DNA of 64,000 nucleotides from Euryarchaeota archaeon SM23-78 (GTDB lineage Archaea > Nanobdellota > Nanobdellia > Woesearchaeales > SM23-78). The DNA lies in NCBI GenBank assembly GCA_001595785.1, contig LSSJ01000026.1, positions 1 through 64,000 of the forward strand, in the 5' to 3' direction. The notes beneath the pieces were generated by a model, which was not told the DNA's origin, did not search any database, and was given only the letters and a program-made list of their open reading frames with translations. Below, piece after piece: positions 51,381 to 61,444 of the stretch; the stretch's first letter is position 1, and the number at the start of each line of letters is the position of its first letter. A program made the position numbers and the translations under genes.

Positions 51381-53981
51381 TCATTCTTCAATCACTTCAG
51401 CACTTTCCTCATCATCCCCATTAGCCTCTATCTTTGCAACACTAACCACCTTGTCGCCCGGGTCTAGTTTCATAATCCTTACTCCTTGGGTATTCCTGCC
51501 TATAACGCTTATATTTATTACAGGCACTCTTATCAGGATGCCTTTCTTAGAAACTACCATTATCTCATCTTCATCTTTAACTGCTCTTATGCACACTACC
51601 TTACCGTTCCTTGGACTGCATATAATGTTCCTTACCCCTTTTCCTCCTCTGCTTATAAGCCTGTACTCTTCCATCATGGTTCTTTTGCCATAACCGTTCT
51701 CTGTGATTGTGAGCACAGTCTCATCGTCTCTTGCTATTATCATTCCTATAACCTTATCATCCTTGCCTAGCCTTATACCTCTCACTCCAAAGCTGCCTCT
51801 ACCTATGGGTCTTGCATCTGCTTCAAAGAACTTGACTGCTTGTCCATTACTACTTGCCACAAGGATTTTTTGATGCCCATCTGTAAGAACCACTTCTATT
51901 ACTTCATCTCCTGGATTAAGATTAATAGCTATTATTCCTCCTTTTCTTGGCCTGCTATAAGCGCTTAGCTTGGTCTTTTTTACCAAGCCATTCTTGGTTG
52001 CAAATAAGAGATAATGTTTATCATCGAATTCTCTTATTGGAATGACTGTTTCTATCTCTTCATCAGGCTCTGTTCTTATCAGATTAACTATGGGTTTTCC
52101 TTTGCTTACTCTGGCTGCTTCTGGTATTTTATAAACCTTTAACCAGTACACCTTTCCTTTATCAGTGAATACTAAGAGATATGAATGGGTATTAGCCACA
52201 AATAAGTGTTGGATAAAATCTTCTTCCTTGGTTGTTGCTCCGATAACTCCTTTTCCTCCTCTTCTCTGAGTCTTGTACACATCTATGGGTTGCCTCTTAA
52301 TGTATCCTACATGGCTTAGAGTAATCACGTTCTCCTCTGGCTTTATCAAGTCCTCAACATCTATCTCTTCCTCCTCAATTTCTTCTATCATGGTTCTTCT
52401 GTCATCACCATACTTGTCTATGATTTCCTTCATCTCATCCTTTATTATGCCTAGTATCTTGGCCTCATCAGCAAGTATCTCTTTTAGTTTTTTGATGAGC
52501 TCTAGTAACTGCTTATGCTCATCTCTTATTTTTTGTTGCTCAAGACTGGTTAGTCTTTGCAGCCTCATATCCAGGATTGCTTGGCTCTGCTTGTCAGTGA
52601 GCTTGTAAACAGCTATAAGGTTCTTCTTTGCAATAATAGGGTTCTTTGAGGTCTTTATGAGTTTGATAACAGGGTCAAGATGCTCTAATGCTATAAGCAA
52701 TCCTTTTAGAATGTGCGCTCTTTCCTCTGCTTTTCTTAAGTCAAACTTGGTTCTTTTCCTTACAACAATTCTTCTGTAGGTTAGAAAGCTTTCTAGCAGT
52801 TGCTTGATGTTAAGGGTTTTGGGTTGGCCATTATCAAGACCTAGCATTATTGCTCCAAAGGTTGATTGCAGCCTTGTATGCTTGTATAACTGGTTCTTTA
52901 CAATCTCAAGATTGGCTGATTTTCTTAGCTCTAGCACTATGCGCATGCCTTTTCTATCACTCTCATCTCTTATATCTGAGATGCCTTGTATTGTTCTGTC
53001 ATTAACACAATCAGCTATCTGCTCTATTAGTTGTGATTTGTTAATCTGATAAGGTATTTCAGTTATGACTAGAATCTGCTTACCCTTTTTCTCCTCGACA
53101 CCTAACTTTCCTCTTACTCTAATAATTCCTCTGCCTGACCTATAAGTATCTATTATTCCTTGTTTTCCAAGGATTATGCCTCCTGTTGGAAAATCAGGTC
53201 CTTGTATGATTTCTACTATATCTTTTATTTCTATGTCTGGTTTAGCTATGAGTTCAATAACTGCTTGGCACACTTCTTTGATGTTATGAGGGGGTATATT
53301 GGTTGCCATTCCAACAGCTATTCCACTGCTGCCATTAATCAATAGATTTGGTATCTTGCTTGGCAGTACAATTGGTTCTTTTAGGCTGCCGTCAAAGTTT
53401 TCTTGGAAAGCAACGGTTTCCTTGTCAATATCCACGAGTATCTCATCGCTTATCTTGGCCAGCTTTGCCTCTGTGTAACGCATGGCTGCTGGGTTGTCTC
53501 CGTCTATGCTTCCAAAGTTGCCTTGCCCCATTATCAATGGATATCTTAGTGAGAAGTTTTGGGCCATTCTTACCAGAGCATCATAAACAGCCATGTCTCC
53601 GTGCGGATGATACTTTCCCAGCACTTCTCCTACGATTCTAGCACACTTTCTAAAAGGAGTATTATACTTTAAGCCCATATCATTCATTGCGTATAGAATT
53701 CTTCTATGAACAGGTTTTAAGCCATCCCTGATATCAGGAAGAGCCCTGCCTATGATTACACTCATAGCATAATCTAGATAAGATGCTTTCATCTCATCCT
53801 CTATTATGGCTCTGATTATCCTTTTCTCAGTTACTGGCACTCCTAGTTTCTCAGCTACTTTTTCCTGTTCGGTTTCGGAGGAACCCTCAGAAATCTTTGA
53901 TTTCTGTTGTTTCTCTGACTCTTTTGGTTCGCTTTTTTCCTTTGTTTTCTTACTTGAGTCCTTAGTCTTTTTTTTGGTCAT
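51381..53981 (-). CDS. gyrA: DNA gyrase subunit A
   Basis: 866 residues: Lys/Ser/Glu-rich extension (1-55), then the type IIA topoisomerase breakage-reunion domain with [31 protein letters not shown] and catalytic AAMRYTE (Tyr169), coiled coil (about 400-480), and a C-terminal beta-pinwheel with the GyrA-box QRRGGKG that distinguishes gyrase from topo IV. It would introduce negative supercoils with GyrB, which is not in this window. Bacterial origin of archaeal gyrase is established knowledge. A TTTATAAAG TATA precedes it near 54035. Confidence 0.96.
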   Translation of the reverse strand: MTKKKTKDSSKKTKEKSEPKESEKQQKSKISEGSSETEQEKVAEKLGVPVTEKRIIRAIIEDEMKASYLDYAMSVIIGRALPDIRDGLKPVHRRILYAMNDMGLKYNTPFRKCARIVGEVLGKYHPHGDMAVYDALVRMAQNFSLRYPLIMGQGNFGSIDGDNPAAMRYTEAKLAKISDEILVDIDKETVAFQENFDGSLKEPIVLPSKIPNLLINGSSGIAVGMATNIPPHNIKEVCQAVIELIAKPDIEIKDIVEIIQGPDFPTGGIILGKQGIIDTYRSGRGIIRVRGKLGVEEKKGKQILVITEIPYQINKSQLIEQIADCVNDRTIQGISDIRDESDRKGMRIVLELRKSANLEIVKNQLYKHTRLQSTFGAIMLGLDNGQPKTLNIKQLLESFLTYRRIVVRKRTKFDLRKAEERAHILKGLLIALEHLDPVIKLIKTSKNPIIAKKNLIAVYKLTDKQSQAILDMRLQRLTSLEQQKIRDEHKQLLELIKKLKEILADEAKILGIIKDEMKEIIDKYGDDRRTMIEEIEEEEIDVEDLIKPEENVITLSHVGYIKRQPIDVYKTQRRGGKGVIGATTKEEDFIQHLFVANTHSYLLVFTDKGKVYWLKVYKIPEAARVSKGKPIVNLIRTEPDEEIETVIPIREFDDKHYLLFATKNGLVKKTKLSAYSRPRKGGIIAINLNPGDEVIEVVLTDGHQKILVASSNGQAVKFFEADARPIGRGSFGVRGIRLGKDDKVIGMIIARDDETVLTITENGYGKRTMMEEYRLISRGGKGVRNIICSPRNGKVVCIRAVKDEDEIMVVSKKGILIRVPVINISVIGRNTQGVRIMKLDPGDKVVSVAKIEANGDDEESAEVIEE

Positions 53982-54133
53982 GTTCTACCTTTAAAATTAC
54001 CCTAGATACTCGTCGAGAAATAGTAAGTTTTATTACTTTATAAGGGTTGTGATTTTTGATATTATTTTCTATATTGAAAATATATTGGGGTTAAAGCGAA
54101 AATTATTAATATGTTATTATTCTAAAAAAGACT

Positions 54134-54391
54134 ATGAATAAGAAAATATTCTTTAATATATCCCATGTCATAATCTTACCGATAGTGTTGATTATATGGT
54201 TAATATTAGCCGGAACCGGTTGTATATGCTTTGGAGGGCCATGCTCTCTGTCTTTTAGCTCTTTTATACTATGCCTAGCTTCGGGATTTTCAGTTCCTTT
54301 AACATAGGGGATTACAATTCTTGTGTTGTTAGTTGTATATGGTTTGGTGACCTTGTTTTCTTATTTATATTATAGAAAAAGAAAAAAATAG
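54134..54391 (+). pseudogene. small two-span membrane protein interrupted by an in-frame TAG
   Basis: From ATG 54134, 57 codons encode a membrane helix (about 13-29), a CxC/CSLS segment and a second hydrophobic part, ending at TAG 54305-54307. The same frame continues for 27 codons with a third hydrophobic stretch (ITILVLLVVYGLVTLFSYLYY) and a basic RKRKK end to a second TAG (54389). A 57-residue product could still be made. The extended pattern suggests a recent nonsense mutation, or read-through. Confidence 0.4.
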
Positions 54392-54403
54392 ACCTAACTA
54401 TCA

Positions 54404-54556
54404 TCAAACCCTCCCCAAAATCCTGCTTTTCTTAGTATTAGAATGAATCTTAAACCTATGCCCGCAGTAAACACATGTTTTAATAGCAGTGGCAATCTTT
54501 TTTGGATTGGTCTTCTGCTGGTGCTTACATTTAGGGCAGATAACTATTAAGGTCAT
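54404..54556 (-). CDS. 50-residue zinc-ribbon protein
   Basis: MTLIVICPKC start, then KTCVYCGHRFKIH: two CxxC knuckles about 20 residues apart, a rubredoxin-type zinc ribbon, with a basic C terminus. Small archaeal proteins of this sort are often RNA- or DNA-binding. The ATG at 54556 is the only start before the knuckle. Confidence 0.7.
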   Translation of the reverse strand: MTLIVICPKCKHQQKTNPKKIATAIKTCVYCGHRFKIHSNTKKSRILGRV

Positions 54557-54614
54557 GATAGATAAGGTAAGAAAACTGGTTTATAAATTCTGCGCTGATA
54601 GATGTCCAATGCAA

Positions 54615-55472
54615 TTATAATATTAACTCAGAATACTCCATTTTCTTTACTTTTTCAAATGCTTCATCAAAATTATCAACTTTTTCTTTCAGAACTTCAA
54701 GCATCTTTTTATGTGTATCATGGTCAACAAGCTTTTTTACTTTATCCTCTGGCTGTTTTGCCAGGAAATTAAACAAGTTCCTCTTAGGTCTTTCTGTTGC
54801 ATAAGGGCAGTGCTCTAAAAAACCAGGAATATTTGTTTGTTTTAGTATATCTTCTACTTCTAACCTACTAAAAACCAGCATTGGCTTGATAAGAGTAATG
54901 CCAGAGTTTAGTTCTAGTTTTGGAAAAAACCTTGAGAAATGCTCTAAATGCTCATCACTTATAGTAATTTTTTTCAGATTATTATAATCAATGCCTTTTT
55001 CAACCAACTCCTTGTAACTAATCCCAAAAAGCTCAATAAAATAAGCTAGTAAGTCATAGTTATTATGACCTGTGGCTATGGTTATGTTATTCTTTTTCTT
55101 AGTTGCAATCATCTCAGCAATTATTTTTCTCCTAACCTCTTTGCATAACAAGCAAGGATTATTTGTTCTTCCAAGTTCTTCATGATCAGTCTCAGCAATC
55201 CTTGATTCAAAAGGAGACAAATCTTTTCCAATCTTCACTGCTTTTTCTTTTATCTTTTCTCTACCCTTGCCAAAAACCATTTGGGGAAAAACAACATTAA
55301 GATACTCTATTCTTAACTCAGGCTTATTCTTAGAATACTCTTTAAATAAGTAACTCATAGCACTAGAATCCTTGCCTCCAGAATCTAGTACAAATAAAAA
55401 AGAATTTTTATGGATTAATTTGTACTCAGAAATCTTTTCTTTGAATAATCTAATATAATTCTTTAATTTCAT
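54615..55472 (-). CDS. PP-loop ATPase, TtcA/Ncs6-like tRNA thiolation protein
   Basis: 285 residues: PP-loop SGGKDSS (31-37), CLLC with following EVRR (Cys107, Cys110), TGHNNYD, and a C-terminal HCPYATERPKRNLFNFLA. The layout matches the TtcA/TtuA group that adenylates and thiolates tRNA uridine or cytidine using a 4Fe-4S cluster held by three Cys. Substrate base cannot be fixed from sequence. Confidence 0.8.
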   Translation of the reverse strand: MKLKNYIRLFKEKISEYKLIHKNSFLFVLDSGGKDSSAMSYLFKEYSKNKPELRIEYLNVVFPQMVFGKGREKIKEKAVKIGKDLSPFESRIAETDHEELGRTNNPCLLCKEVRRKIIAEMIATKKKNNITIATGHNNYDLLAYFIELFGISYKELVEKGIDYNNLKKITISDEHLEHFSRFFPKLELNSGITLIKPMLVFSRLEVEDILKQTNIPGFLEHCPYATERPKRNLFNFLAKQPEDKVKKLVDHDTHKKMLEVLKEKVDNFDEAFEKVKKMEYSELIL

Positions 55473-55562
55473 TGTCAGAATATTAGTTCTCGTTTCTATA
55501 TAAAAATATTTAATTGTAAAAATAAAAAAATAAAATCAATTTAGCCCAGAAGAGCACTAGTC

Positions 55563-56480
55563 TTAGTCCTCTTTCTCTTCTTCTTCTGGCTCTTCTTTAG
55601 GTTCTTCTTTTGGTTCTTCCTCTGTGTCTTCTTCCGGCTCTTTTTCAGTCTCTGTGTCTTCTTCCGGCTCTTTTTCAGTCTCTGTGTCTTCTTCCGGCTC
55701 TTTTTCAGTCTCTGTGTCTTCTTCTTTTTCTTCCATGTCTTCTTCTTTCATTTCCTTATCCACCTCTTCTTGTCTTTTAAACAATTCGTCTTGGTCAAGC
55801 TCATCATTCTTTTTGCTTAGCTCATCAATACGTTTGCCAATATCATTTAAAAAGTTTTGGTCAGGCTTGTTATTCTCAATACTCACCTTTTCTTCTTCTG
55901 GCGGTTCCTCAACCACTTCTAACTCACCCAGCTTATCCTTTTGGTCTTCTTTAGGAATATTAACCACTTCTAACTCTCCCACCTTTTCAGGAACCTTCAC
56001 TTCCTTCAAAGCATCCTTTATATCCTTGTCCCCAGGCACATCAAAGTACTTGAAGAACGTGGGTGTAAGGGTGAGCTTAAAACTCCTACCCTCCTTTTTC
56101 TTCTCCACAAAGCCATCCTTTACAAGAAGCCCGACATGCTCATAAGCATTGGTACCTCTAATCTTTATAATCTCTGCTTGTAGTACAGGAGCCTTATAAG
56201 CAATCACAGCAAGAGTCTCAAGCACAGGAAAAGCAAGTTCTGTATCAGCAATAATCTTTGAGACCAAACCCATGTACTTCTCTCGCACATTAAGCTTCCA
56301 AGCATCTCCGCTCTGAACAAGCATAAGGCTGGTGTCTCTCTCATCATAATCCTTTCTAAGCTCTTCCAAGGCCTTTCTAACCTCTTCTTCAGATGTATGA
56401 GTATGTGCAGCTAGTGACTTCTCTGTCATCATCTTGCCTGATGAGAACAGCAAGGACTCAACCTGTTTTTTTAGCTCCAC
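55563..56480 (-). CDS. scpB: segregation and condensation protein B (ScpB)-like
   Basis: 305 residues: two winged-helix domains (about 1-160) with QVESLLFSSGKMMTEKSLA and ETLAVIAYKAPVLQAEIIKIRG, as in ScpB of the SMC complex. A long acidic tail follows, with EEDTETEKEP repeated three times from exact 30-bp DNA repeats (55621-55710). The start is taken as GTG 56480; an ATG at 56525 in the same frame would overlap the upstream gene more. It likely works with SMC and a kleisin on chromosome organisation. Confidence 0.85.
   Translation of the reverse strand: MELKKQVESLLFSSGKMMTEKSLAAHTHTSEEEVRKALEELRKDYDERDTSLMLVQSGDAWKLNVREKYMGLVSKIIADTELAFPVLETLAVIAYKAPVLQAEIIKIRGTNAYEHVGLLVKDGFVEKKKEGRSFKLTLTPTFFKYFDVPGDKDIKDALKEVKVPEKVGELEVVNIPKEDQKDKLGELEVVEEPPEEEKVSIENNKPDQNFLNDIGKRIDELSKKNDELDQDELFKRQEEVDKEMKEEDMEEKEEDTETEKEPEEDTETEKEPEEDTETEKEPEEDTEEEPKEEPKEEPEEEEKED
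55621..55710. repeat. three exact 30-bp tandem repeats inside scpB
   Basis: Three identical, adjacent 30-base units encode a ten-residue acidic repeat; a partial fourth unit follows. Likely variable in copy number by slippage. Confidence 0.85.
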
Positions 56481-57081
56481 TTTTCTTAACCCCTTTTTTA
56501 TAATAAGCATTCCCTTTTTTTTCAAGTTTTCCGTTTTTTACAAGAGCAACAAAAAAAGGCTCTAGTTGTTTCTCAGGTATGCCCAGCTTTGCGCTTATCT
56601 CTTTAGGCTTGTGGTAATGCTCAGCAGCAAGCATAATAGCGTTTTGTATTAAGGCATTCATACTCTTAACCAAAAGCTCGTTGTTAGCATTGGTCTGCCT
56701 AACAGTATGCGAAATCTCGTGGAGTTTTGCCAACAAGTCATTTAACCAGTTAGTAAAATCTTTTTCCTTGAACCTTAATTCCTGAGGAGCAATAATCTCA
56801 ATACTTGCAGGCATGAAGTTAACACACAACCAGATGAACCTGTCAAGATTATTAACAAGCATCTCTGTGTCAGCATAAACACCCCAGAGTTTTCCCTCAG
56901 TTTCTTCTGGCTCACCAAACTCCTCATTAAGCACAGTAATCTGAGAGTCAGCCTTGACATTATTAACAAAACCCCTAATAGCCTTCTCAACATGCTCCTT
57001 AGGGCTACCTAGAACCTCAAAAGATACTTGGGCTAAGATAGCGCCTTGCTTAATCTTCTTCTGAATCTCTTTCTCGTCCAT
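56458..57081 (-). CDS. conserved helical protein beside scpB, kleisin-like position
   Basis: 207 residues: GAILAQVSFEVLGSPKEHVEKAI at the start, FMPASIEIIAPQELRFK, WLNDLLAKLHEI helices, and a C-terminal winged-helix-like end (KPKEISAKLGIPEKQLEPFF). It resembles a family common in small archaea with unknown role. Overlap with scpB (23 bases) suggests a shared complex, but I see no convincing ScpA signature. Confidence 0.7.
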   Translation of the reverse strand: MDEKEIQKKIKQGAILAQVSFEVLGSPKEHVEKAIRGFVNNVKADSQITVLNEEFGEPEETEGKLWGVYADTEMLVNNLDRFIWLCVNFMPASIEIIAPQELRFKEKDFTNWLNDLLAKLHEISHTVRQTNANNELLVKSMNALIQNAIMLAAEHYHKPKEISAKLGIPEKQLEPFFVALVKNGKLEKKGNAYYKKGVKKSGAKKTG

Positions 57082-57112
57082 GAAACTTCTGTATTTGGTG
57101 GCGTATATAAAT

Positions 57113-59152
57113 TTATCGCCTCTTTGAAAGAATTAATCCGACGATGACAAGGGCCAGGACAAAACATAAGAGATAAGGTGCATATCTGACAATCTTCACA
57201 TTATTTGATTCATAAACAACTCCTCCGGTGATTGGCGCTAATGAATAATTAACACTTGTACTCACTTTTTCATTTGTCTTATTATCTTTTCCTGAGAATA
57301 CTTTTTCTTCTAAGCTACCCTTCTCTTCTTCTCCTTCTAACTCAACAAGCAAAGTTTTGATATCAATAACTTTATCATCTTTTCTTAGTTCAAGCACAAA
57401 CAAGTTAGTACCAATCCCGGGTTCAACCTCAAACTTCAGTTTTTCAGAACTATTAATATCAACAATTTGATTCTGCTCCCCAATTTTGCTTTGCAAAATT
57501 GTTTTATAAATTCCTTTTCCTTTAATATTTGCATAAAGATTAATCTTCTCTCTGTACTTATTGCTTCGCGTATAAAAAGAGGTTATTTCCCCTTCTTCCT
57601 CTGTACTTTCTTCATTGCACACCCCTTTCTTATTTTCTTTTATCTCTATTTCTTCTCTTGCTATTTTACCAAGCCCTTCAATCACCAAGTCATAATAACC
57701 ATTACTGAACTTATTCTCGCAATTAGGCTTTAAGAATACATTTACAGTAAGGTTGTAATCAGCATTCTTCTTGTTCAGATAAAACTTAGTCTCCTCAGAC
57801 ACTTTTTTACTGTTACCCTTAACAAAGACATTTATCACACTCTTGGTGGTGTCCCCTTTATGGATACTTAACTTAACCTTGAACTCATCTCCAAAACTAA
57901 ACACCTCTGATTTGGGTAGATAAACAAAGTCAATACTAATACTGGAGTCAGAATCATCATCTTTTCCAATACTGGCTTTGTTTTTCTTTACAACAATCAT
58001 CTTTTCATTCTCAAGCTCTGGATTAGAATTATTACAAGCCACAAATACTAGCTTATTCTTTACCAAGAAAACCCTGTCCTTCTCTACAATCTTAGCAGTC
58101 CATGTTTTCTGGTTGGTATTGCTAGTATTATATCTTTTCTTCACCTCTTCACCAAACAAGTCCTCAATCCAGTACTCGATTATGTATGGAAAACTTTTAT
58201 TACTGATTATGTTCTTAATCTTTACCTTCTCCTGATTTAGATACACCTCCTTGTCAGTGCTGAGGTTAAGCTGAATAAAGCAGGGAATGCCGAGGGGGTT
58301 TATAACAGCGAATTCCCTGCATACAAGTACAGAAGTGTTGATAATAACTCCACACAAGGTATAGTTTCCTGGCTCTTCAAAGAACAACCAACCTGTTTTT
58401 GATGAGGAATAATAATTTATGGTTTTGTTAAAAATATCCTCTTTTACTAAAGTATTATTCTTGGTAACATTGTACCTGACCATTACAAAAACATTATCTT
58501 CAACTTCAGGAACATGGTCTAGATTGGTTATCTTGAACAAAGAATCATATATTATTCCAAGAAAAAGTGTTTCAGAAAGAACTATTTCTAGTTTTAGGCC
58601 AGAGTTGGTTTTATTTTCTTCTGATGTTTCATTTATGCTATCATCAACAGTTTCATTGATACTTTCATTAATAGTTTCATCTAATACTTTACAATTTTTT
58701 TGTCCAGGACTCCCACCTATTTCACATGACTCCTGCCAAGAACCATTTATTAACTCTAAGGAATAGCCATTGTTATTTGCCATGCTGTTATCATAACTAA
58801 CAGTTTCAATCAAGGTATTGTTAAAATAAAGAAACACCACATCAGCATCATTATTAAGATTATTACCAATAGTGGCACCAACTGAGTAAATACTGCAATT
58901 AATACCTGTATAATTAAAACCTTCTTCTACTATTAGGCTAAAATTACCAAGAACAAATTTAACCAGCTCAAGTGAGTCATTACTAGCAAGGTCACCAATA
59001 GTATAATCAGATAAGTTATCTGTTCCAAAAACCTCAACAAACTCCTGGTTATTATCACTGCCAGGAGGATTATACATTATCTCATTAATATTAACTCCTA
59101 ATGTATAAGGCAGAATTAATATTCCTATTAGTAAATAGTAGATGTGTTTCAT
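57113..59152 (-). CDS. secreted lamin-tail-domain surface protein with C-terminal anchor
   Basis: 679 residues: signal peptide (1-18), lamin-tail domain (about 20-155, NINEIMYNPPGSDNNQEFVEV, SYDNSMANNNGYSLEL), a Glu/Asn/Thr linker with INESIN repeats, Ig-like beta domains, and a C-terminal membrane helix (about 652-674) before SKRR. Many N-glycosylation sequons. Likely displayed on the surface. Confidence 0.8.
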   Translation of the reverse strand: MKHIYYLLIGILILPYTLGVNINEIMYNPPGSDNNQEFVEVFGTDNLSDYTIGDLASNDSLELVKFVLGNFSLIVEEGFNYTGINCSIYSVGATIGNNLNNDADVVFLYFNNTLIETVSYDNSMANNNGYSLELINGSWQESCEIGGSPGQKNCKVLDETINESINETVDDSINETSEENKTNSGLKLEIVLSETLFLGIIYDSLFKITNLDHVPEVEDNVFVMVRYNVTKNNTLVKEDIFNKTINYYSSSKTGWLFFEEPGNYTLCGVIINTSVLVCREFAVINPLGIPCFIQLNLSTDKEVYLNQEKVKIKNIISNKSFPYIIEYWIEDLFGEEVKKRYNTSNTNQKTWTAKIVEKDRVFLVKNKLVFVACNNSNPELENEKMIVVKKNKASIGKDDDSDSSISIDFVYLPKSEVFSFGDEFKVKLSIHKGDTTKSVINVFVKGNSKKVSEETKFYLNKKNADYNLTVNVFLKPNCENKFSNGYYDLVIEGLGKIAREEIEIKENKKGVCNEESTEEEGEITSFYTRSNKYREKINLYANIKGKGIYKTILQSKIGEQNQIVDINSSEKLKFEVEPGIGTNLFVLELRKDDKVIDIKTLLVELEGEEEKGSLEEKVFSGKDNKTNEKVSTSVNYSLAPITGGVVYESNNVKIVRYAPYLLCFVLALVIVGLILSKRR

Positions 59153-59208
59153 TCCTCTGACTTCAGAACAAGTGCTTTATATACTGTGTGCCTAAAAAAT
59201 CGTAGAAC

Positions 59209-60312
59209 TCAACGCCAATTTGTGATTGTTTCGGAATCTTTTCTTGGGCGTCTCATGTAAGCAAACCTTACTGCTCTAGGCACTACCTCTACTCTTATGG
59301 GTGCATCCTGATTCTCAAGTTTAAAGCTTCTGCCCCCCACTTCTATTGATGCATAGCTCTTCTTATCTTTACCTCTTATTTTTATCTCAAATGACTTAAG
59401 GTTATCTATGTAATTAATTCTATCATCATTATAACTGTTTTTATCTTTAGATGGTTTTATATGATTATCATTCAGAGTAAACATAATCTTTTCAACCAGG
59501 TCAATCACTTTTGCAAGTTTCATCATCTCAAAATTCACCAGCTCTATTTTTCCATCATAACAGCAACCCTTCGGATTCCAATTCTTCATAGAAGCAAAAT
59601 AAGTGCCGTTGGTAAGAGTTACACTCATAAGATTTTCTAGATGAACCCTTTCTTTTTCTCCTTCTATGGTTTGATAATCTATTTCTGCTTCTATAGGTAT
59701 ATAATTATCATATATCTCTAGAAATTTCTTTGCATAGGATAATTTTTTAGGTACTCTAAAACTTTTTTTACGAATCTTTATCTCAGCTTTTTTCTCTACT
59801 TGGTTACAGGTCTCAGCTATAATGCCCAGGCTCATGGATGAAGCACCATAAACTATCTTATTCTCATTAAGAGTAATCTTCATTACATCTGTTTCTAGAG
59901 GTAGTAGTTCTTGAGGAAGCCCGTACTCATTCATTTTATCTTGTTGCATATTTCTAAGAATCTCACAAATACTTGAAACATTCTTAACATTAAGATTTCC
60001 TTTTGCAAAGTTATTAACAGTGCCTATAGGAACAATTATCAAAATTTCTTGTGCAGGGCAATTATTATTAAGAATTACATTAAGCATTTCATCCAGCCCA
60101 GAGTCACCCACAGCACCCACCATAATAGAATTTTTCTCCTTTTCTATTATTTCTAAAACATATTGCTCAAGATCACCCTTCTTCCTAGTAATATAATAAT
60201 CAAAGCTGTTACCAAGTTTATTCTCTAATATTTTCTCAATATTATAAAGAGGAAGATAAGGATTAATACCAGAACCAGTGCTAATAATAAAAGGTATTTG
60301 TATCACTCCCAC
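59209..60312 (-). CDS. diacylglycerol-kinase-like lipid kinase with degenerate nucleotide motif
   Basis: 367 residues in the DAGK/YegS fold: PIGTVNNF (95-102) matches the family's PxGTxNxF. The ATP-binding GGDGT is VGDSG (68-72), keeping only part of the motif. A C-terminal beta domain (about 130-345) follows. Overlaps amrS by ten bases. Probably lipid or sphingoid-base phosphorylation, but catalytic competence is uncertain. Confidence 0.65.
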   Translation of the reverse strand: MGVIQIPFIISTGSGINPYLPLYNIEKILENKLGNSFDYYITRKKGDLEQYVLEIIEKEKNSIMVGAVGDSGLDEMLNVILNNNCPAQEILIIVPIGTVNNFAKGNLNVKNVSSICEILRNMQQDKMNEYGLPQELLPLETDVMKITLNENKIVYGASSMSLGIIAETCNQVEKKAEIKIRKKSFRVPKKLSYAKKFLEIYDNYIPIEAEIDYQTIEGEKERVHLENLMSVTLTNGTYFASMKNWNPKGCCYDGKIELVNFEMMKLAKVIDLVEKIMFTLNDNHIKPSKDKNSYNDDRINYIDNLKSFEIKIRGKDKKSYASIEVGGRSFKLENQDAPIRVEVVPRAVRFAYMRRPRKDSETITNWR

Positions 60313-61304
60313 ACCCCTGCAATTTTATGGCTACACTTAGGGCACTTACCTTGTTTTGTTCTGTTCTCAAAACCAAACAAAGCCCTTCTAATAACCACTG
60401 CTTTGCACTTTGGGCAAAGAGTGTTGCTCTCACCTCCAATATTTCCAAGATAAACATAATCTAAGTATTTCTGTGCAATCTCCTTTGCCTTTTCAAGGGT
60501 TTTCAATGATGTTGGTTCTACATCAGTCATCTTATAATCAGGATGAAACCTTGAAAAATGAATAGGCACATTCCTACCCAGCTCTTCACTAATCCATTTA
60601 CACATCTCCTCAATCTTTTTAAAATCATCATTAAGACCAGGCACCACTAGATTAGTGACTTCAAGCCAAACACCTTCTTCTTTCAAAATCTTAAGAGTGT
60701 TTTTAACAGGCTCAAGGGTTCCCTTACAAACCTTGGTGTAGAAATCATTAGTAAAGGCCTTTAAATCAATATTAGCACCATCCAAAACCTTACACAACTC
60801 TCTAAGAGGCTCCTCATTAATATAACCATTACTTACAATAGTGTTCTTAATGCCCTCTTTCCTAGCAAGCTTAGCCATGTCAAGCATGTACTCATAAAAT
60901 ATTGTGGGCTCAGTATAAGTATAACTCATAATATTGCACTTGTTCTCATTGCAAAGCTCAATGGCTTTTTCAGGCATTACCTCCTCATACCTGTTAATCA
61001 TATCATCAGCATCAGCCTTGCTTATCTGCCAGTTCTGGCAAAAACTGCAAAAGAAGTTGCACCCAATAGTTGCAATGCTAAAAGCCCTTGCCCCTGGCAT
61101 GAAATGATAGAGCGGCTTTTTTTCAATAGGGTCAACATGCATAGCACAAGGCCTGGCATAAACCAGGGAAACCAGCTTGCCCTTATTATTCTGCCTCACA
61201 CCGCAAAGCCCCAGATTACCAGGCTTTATTGTGCAAAAACGCGGGCAGAGCTCACACTTAACAAGGTTATTTTTAAGCTTCTCACAATAAAGGGCTTCTT
61301 TCAT
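60303..61304 (-). CDS. amrS: AmmeMemoRadiSam system radical SAM enzyme
   Basis: 333 residues: N-terminal Cys motif CELCPRFC (17-24), YARPCAMHVDPIEKKPLYHFMPG, 4Fe-4S CNFFCSFC (Cys82, Cys86, Cys89), YTYTEPTIF, and a C-terminal zinc ribbon (CPKC...CPKC). Highly typical of AmrS, a pyruvate-formate-lyase-activase relative. The partners AMMECR1 and MEMO1 are not in this window. Confidence 0.94.
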   Translation of the reverse strand: MKEALYCEKLKNNLVKCELCPRFCTIKPGNLGLCGVRQNNKGKLVSLVYARPCAMHVDPIEKKPLYHFMPGARAFSIATIGCNFFCSFCQNWQISKADADDMINRYEEVMPEKAIELCNENKCNIMSYTYTEPTIFYEYMLDMAKLARKEGIKNTIVSNGYINEEPLRELCKVLDGANIDLKAFTNDFYTKVCKGTLEPVKNTLKILKEEGVWLEVTNLVVPGLNDDFKKIEEMCKWISEELGRNVPIHFSRFHPDYKMTDVEPTSLKTLEKAKEIAQKYLDYVYLGNIGGESNTLCPKCKAVVIRRALFGFENRTKQGKCPKCSHKIAGVWE

Positions 61305-61444
61305 AACCTGGTAGAAATCGTATGAAGTTTTAATGTTTTTTCATAAATTTGTCAGGGGTATAAGCCTGATTTAGCTAACACATCATAGGCGTTTTTACAA
61401 AAAAATAACAAAAAATTATATGTTTTCAGTGACCTGCTTTGTTT

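Noticed and set aside
54305-54307. Pyrrolysine codon
   Set aside because: TAG is used as an ordinary stop in other genes of this window and no Pyl genes are visible.
55624-56145. 173-residue serine-rich frame antisense to scpB
   Set aside because: It is the mirror of the acidic Glu repeats of ScpB, a typical low-complexity shadow.
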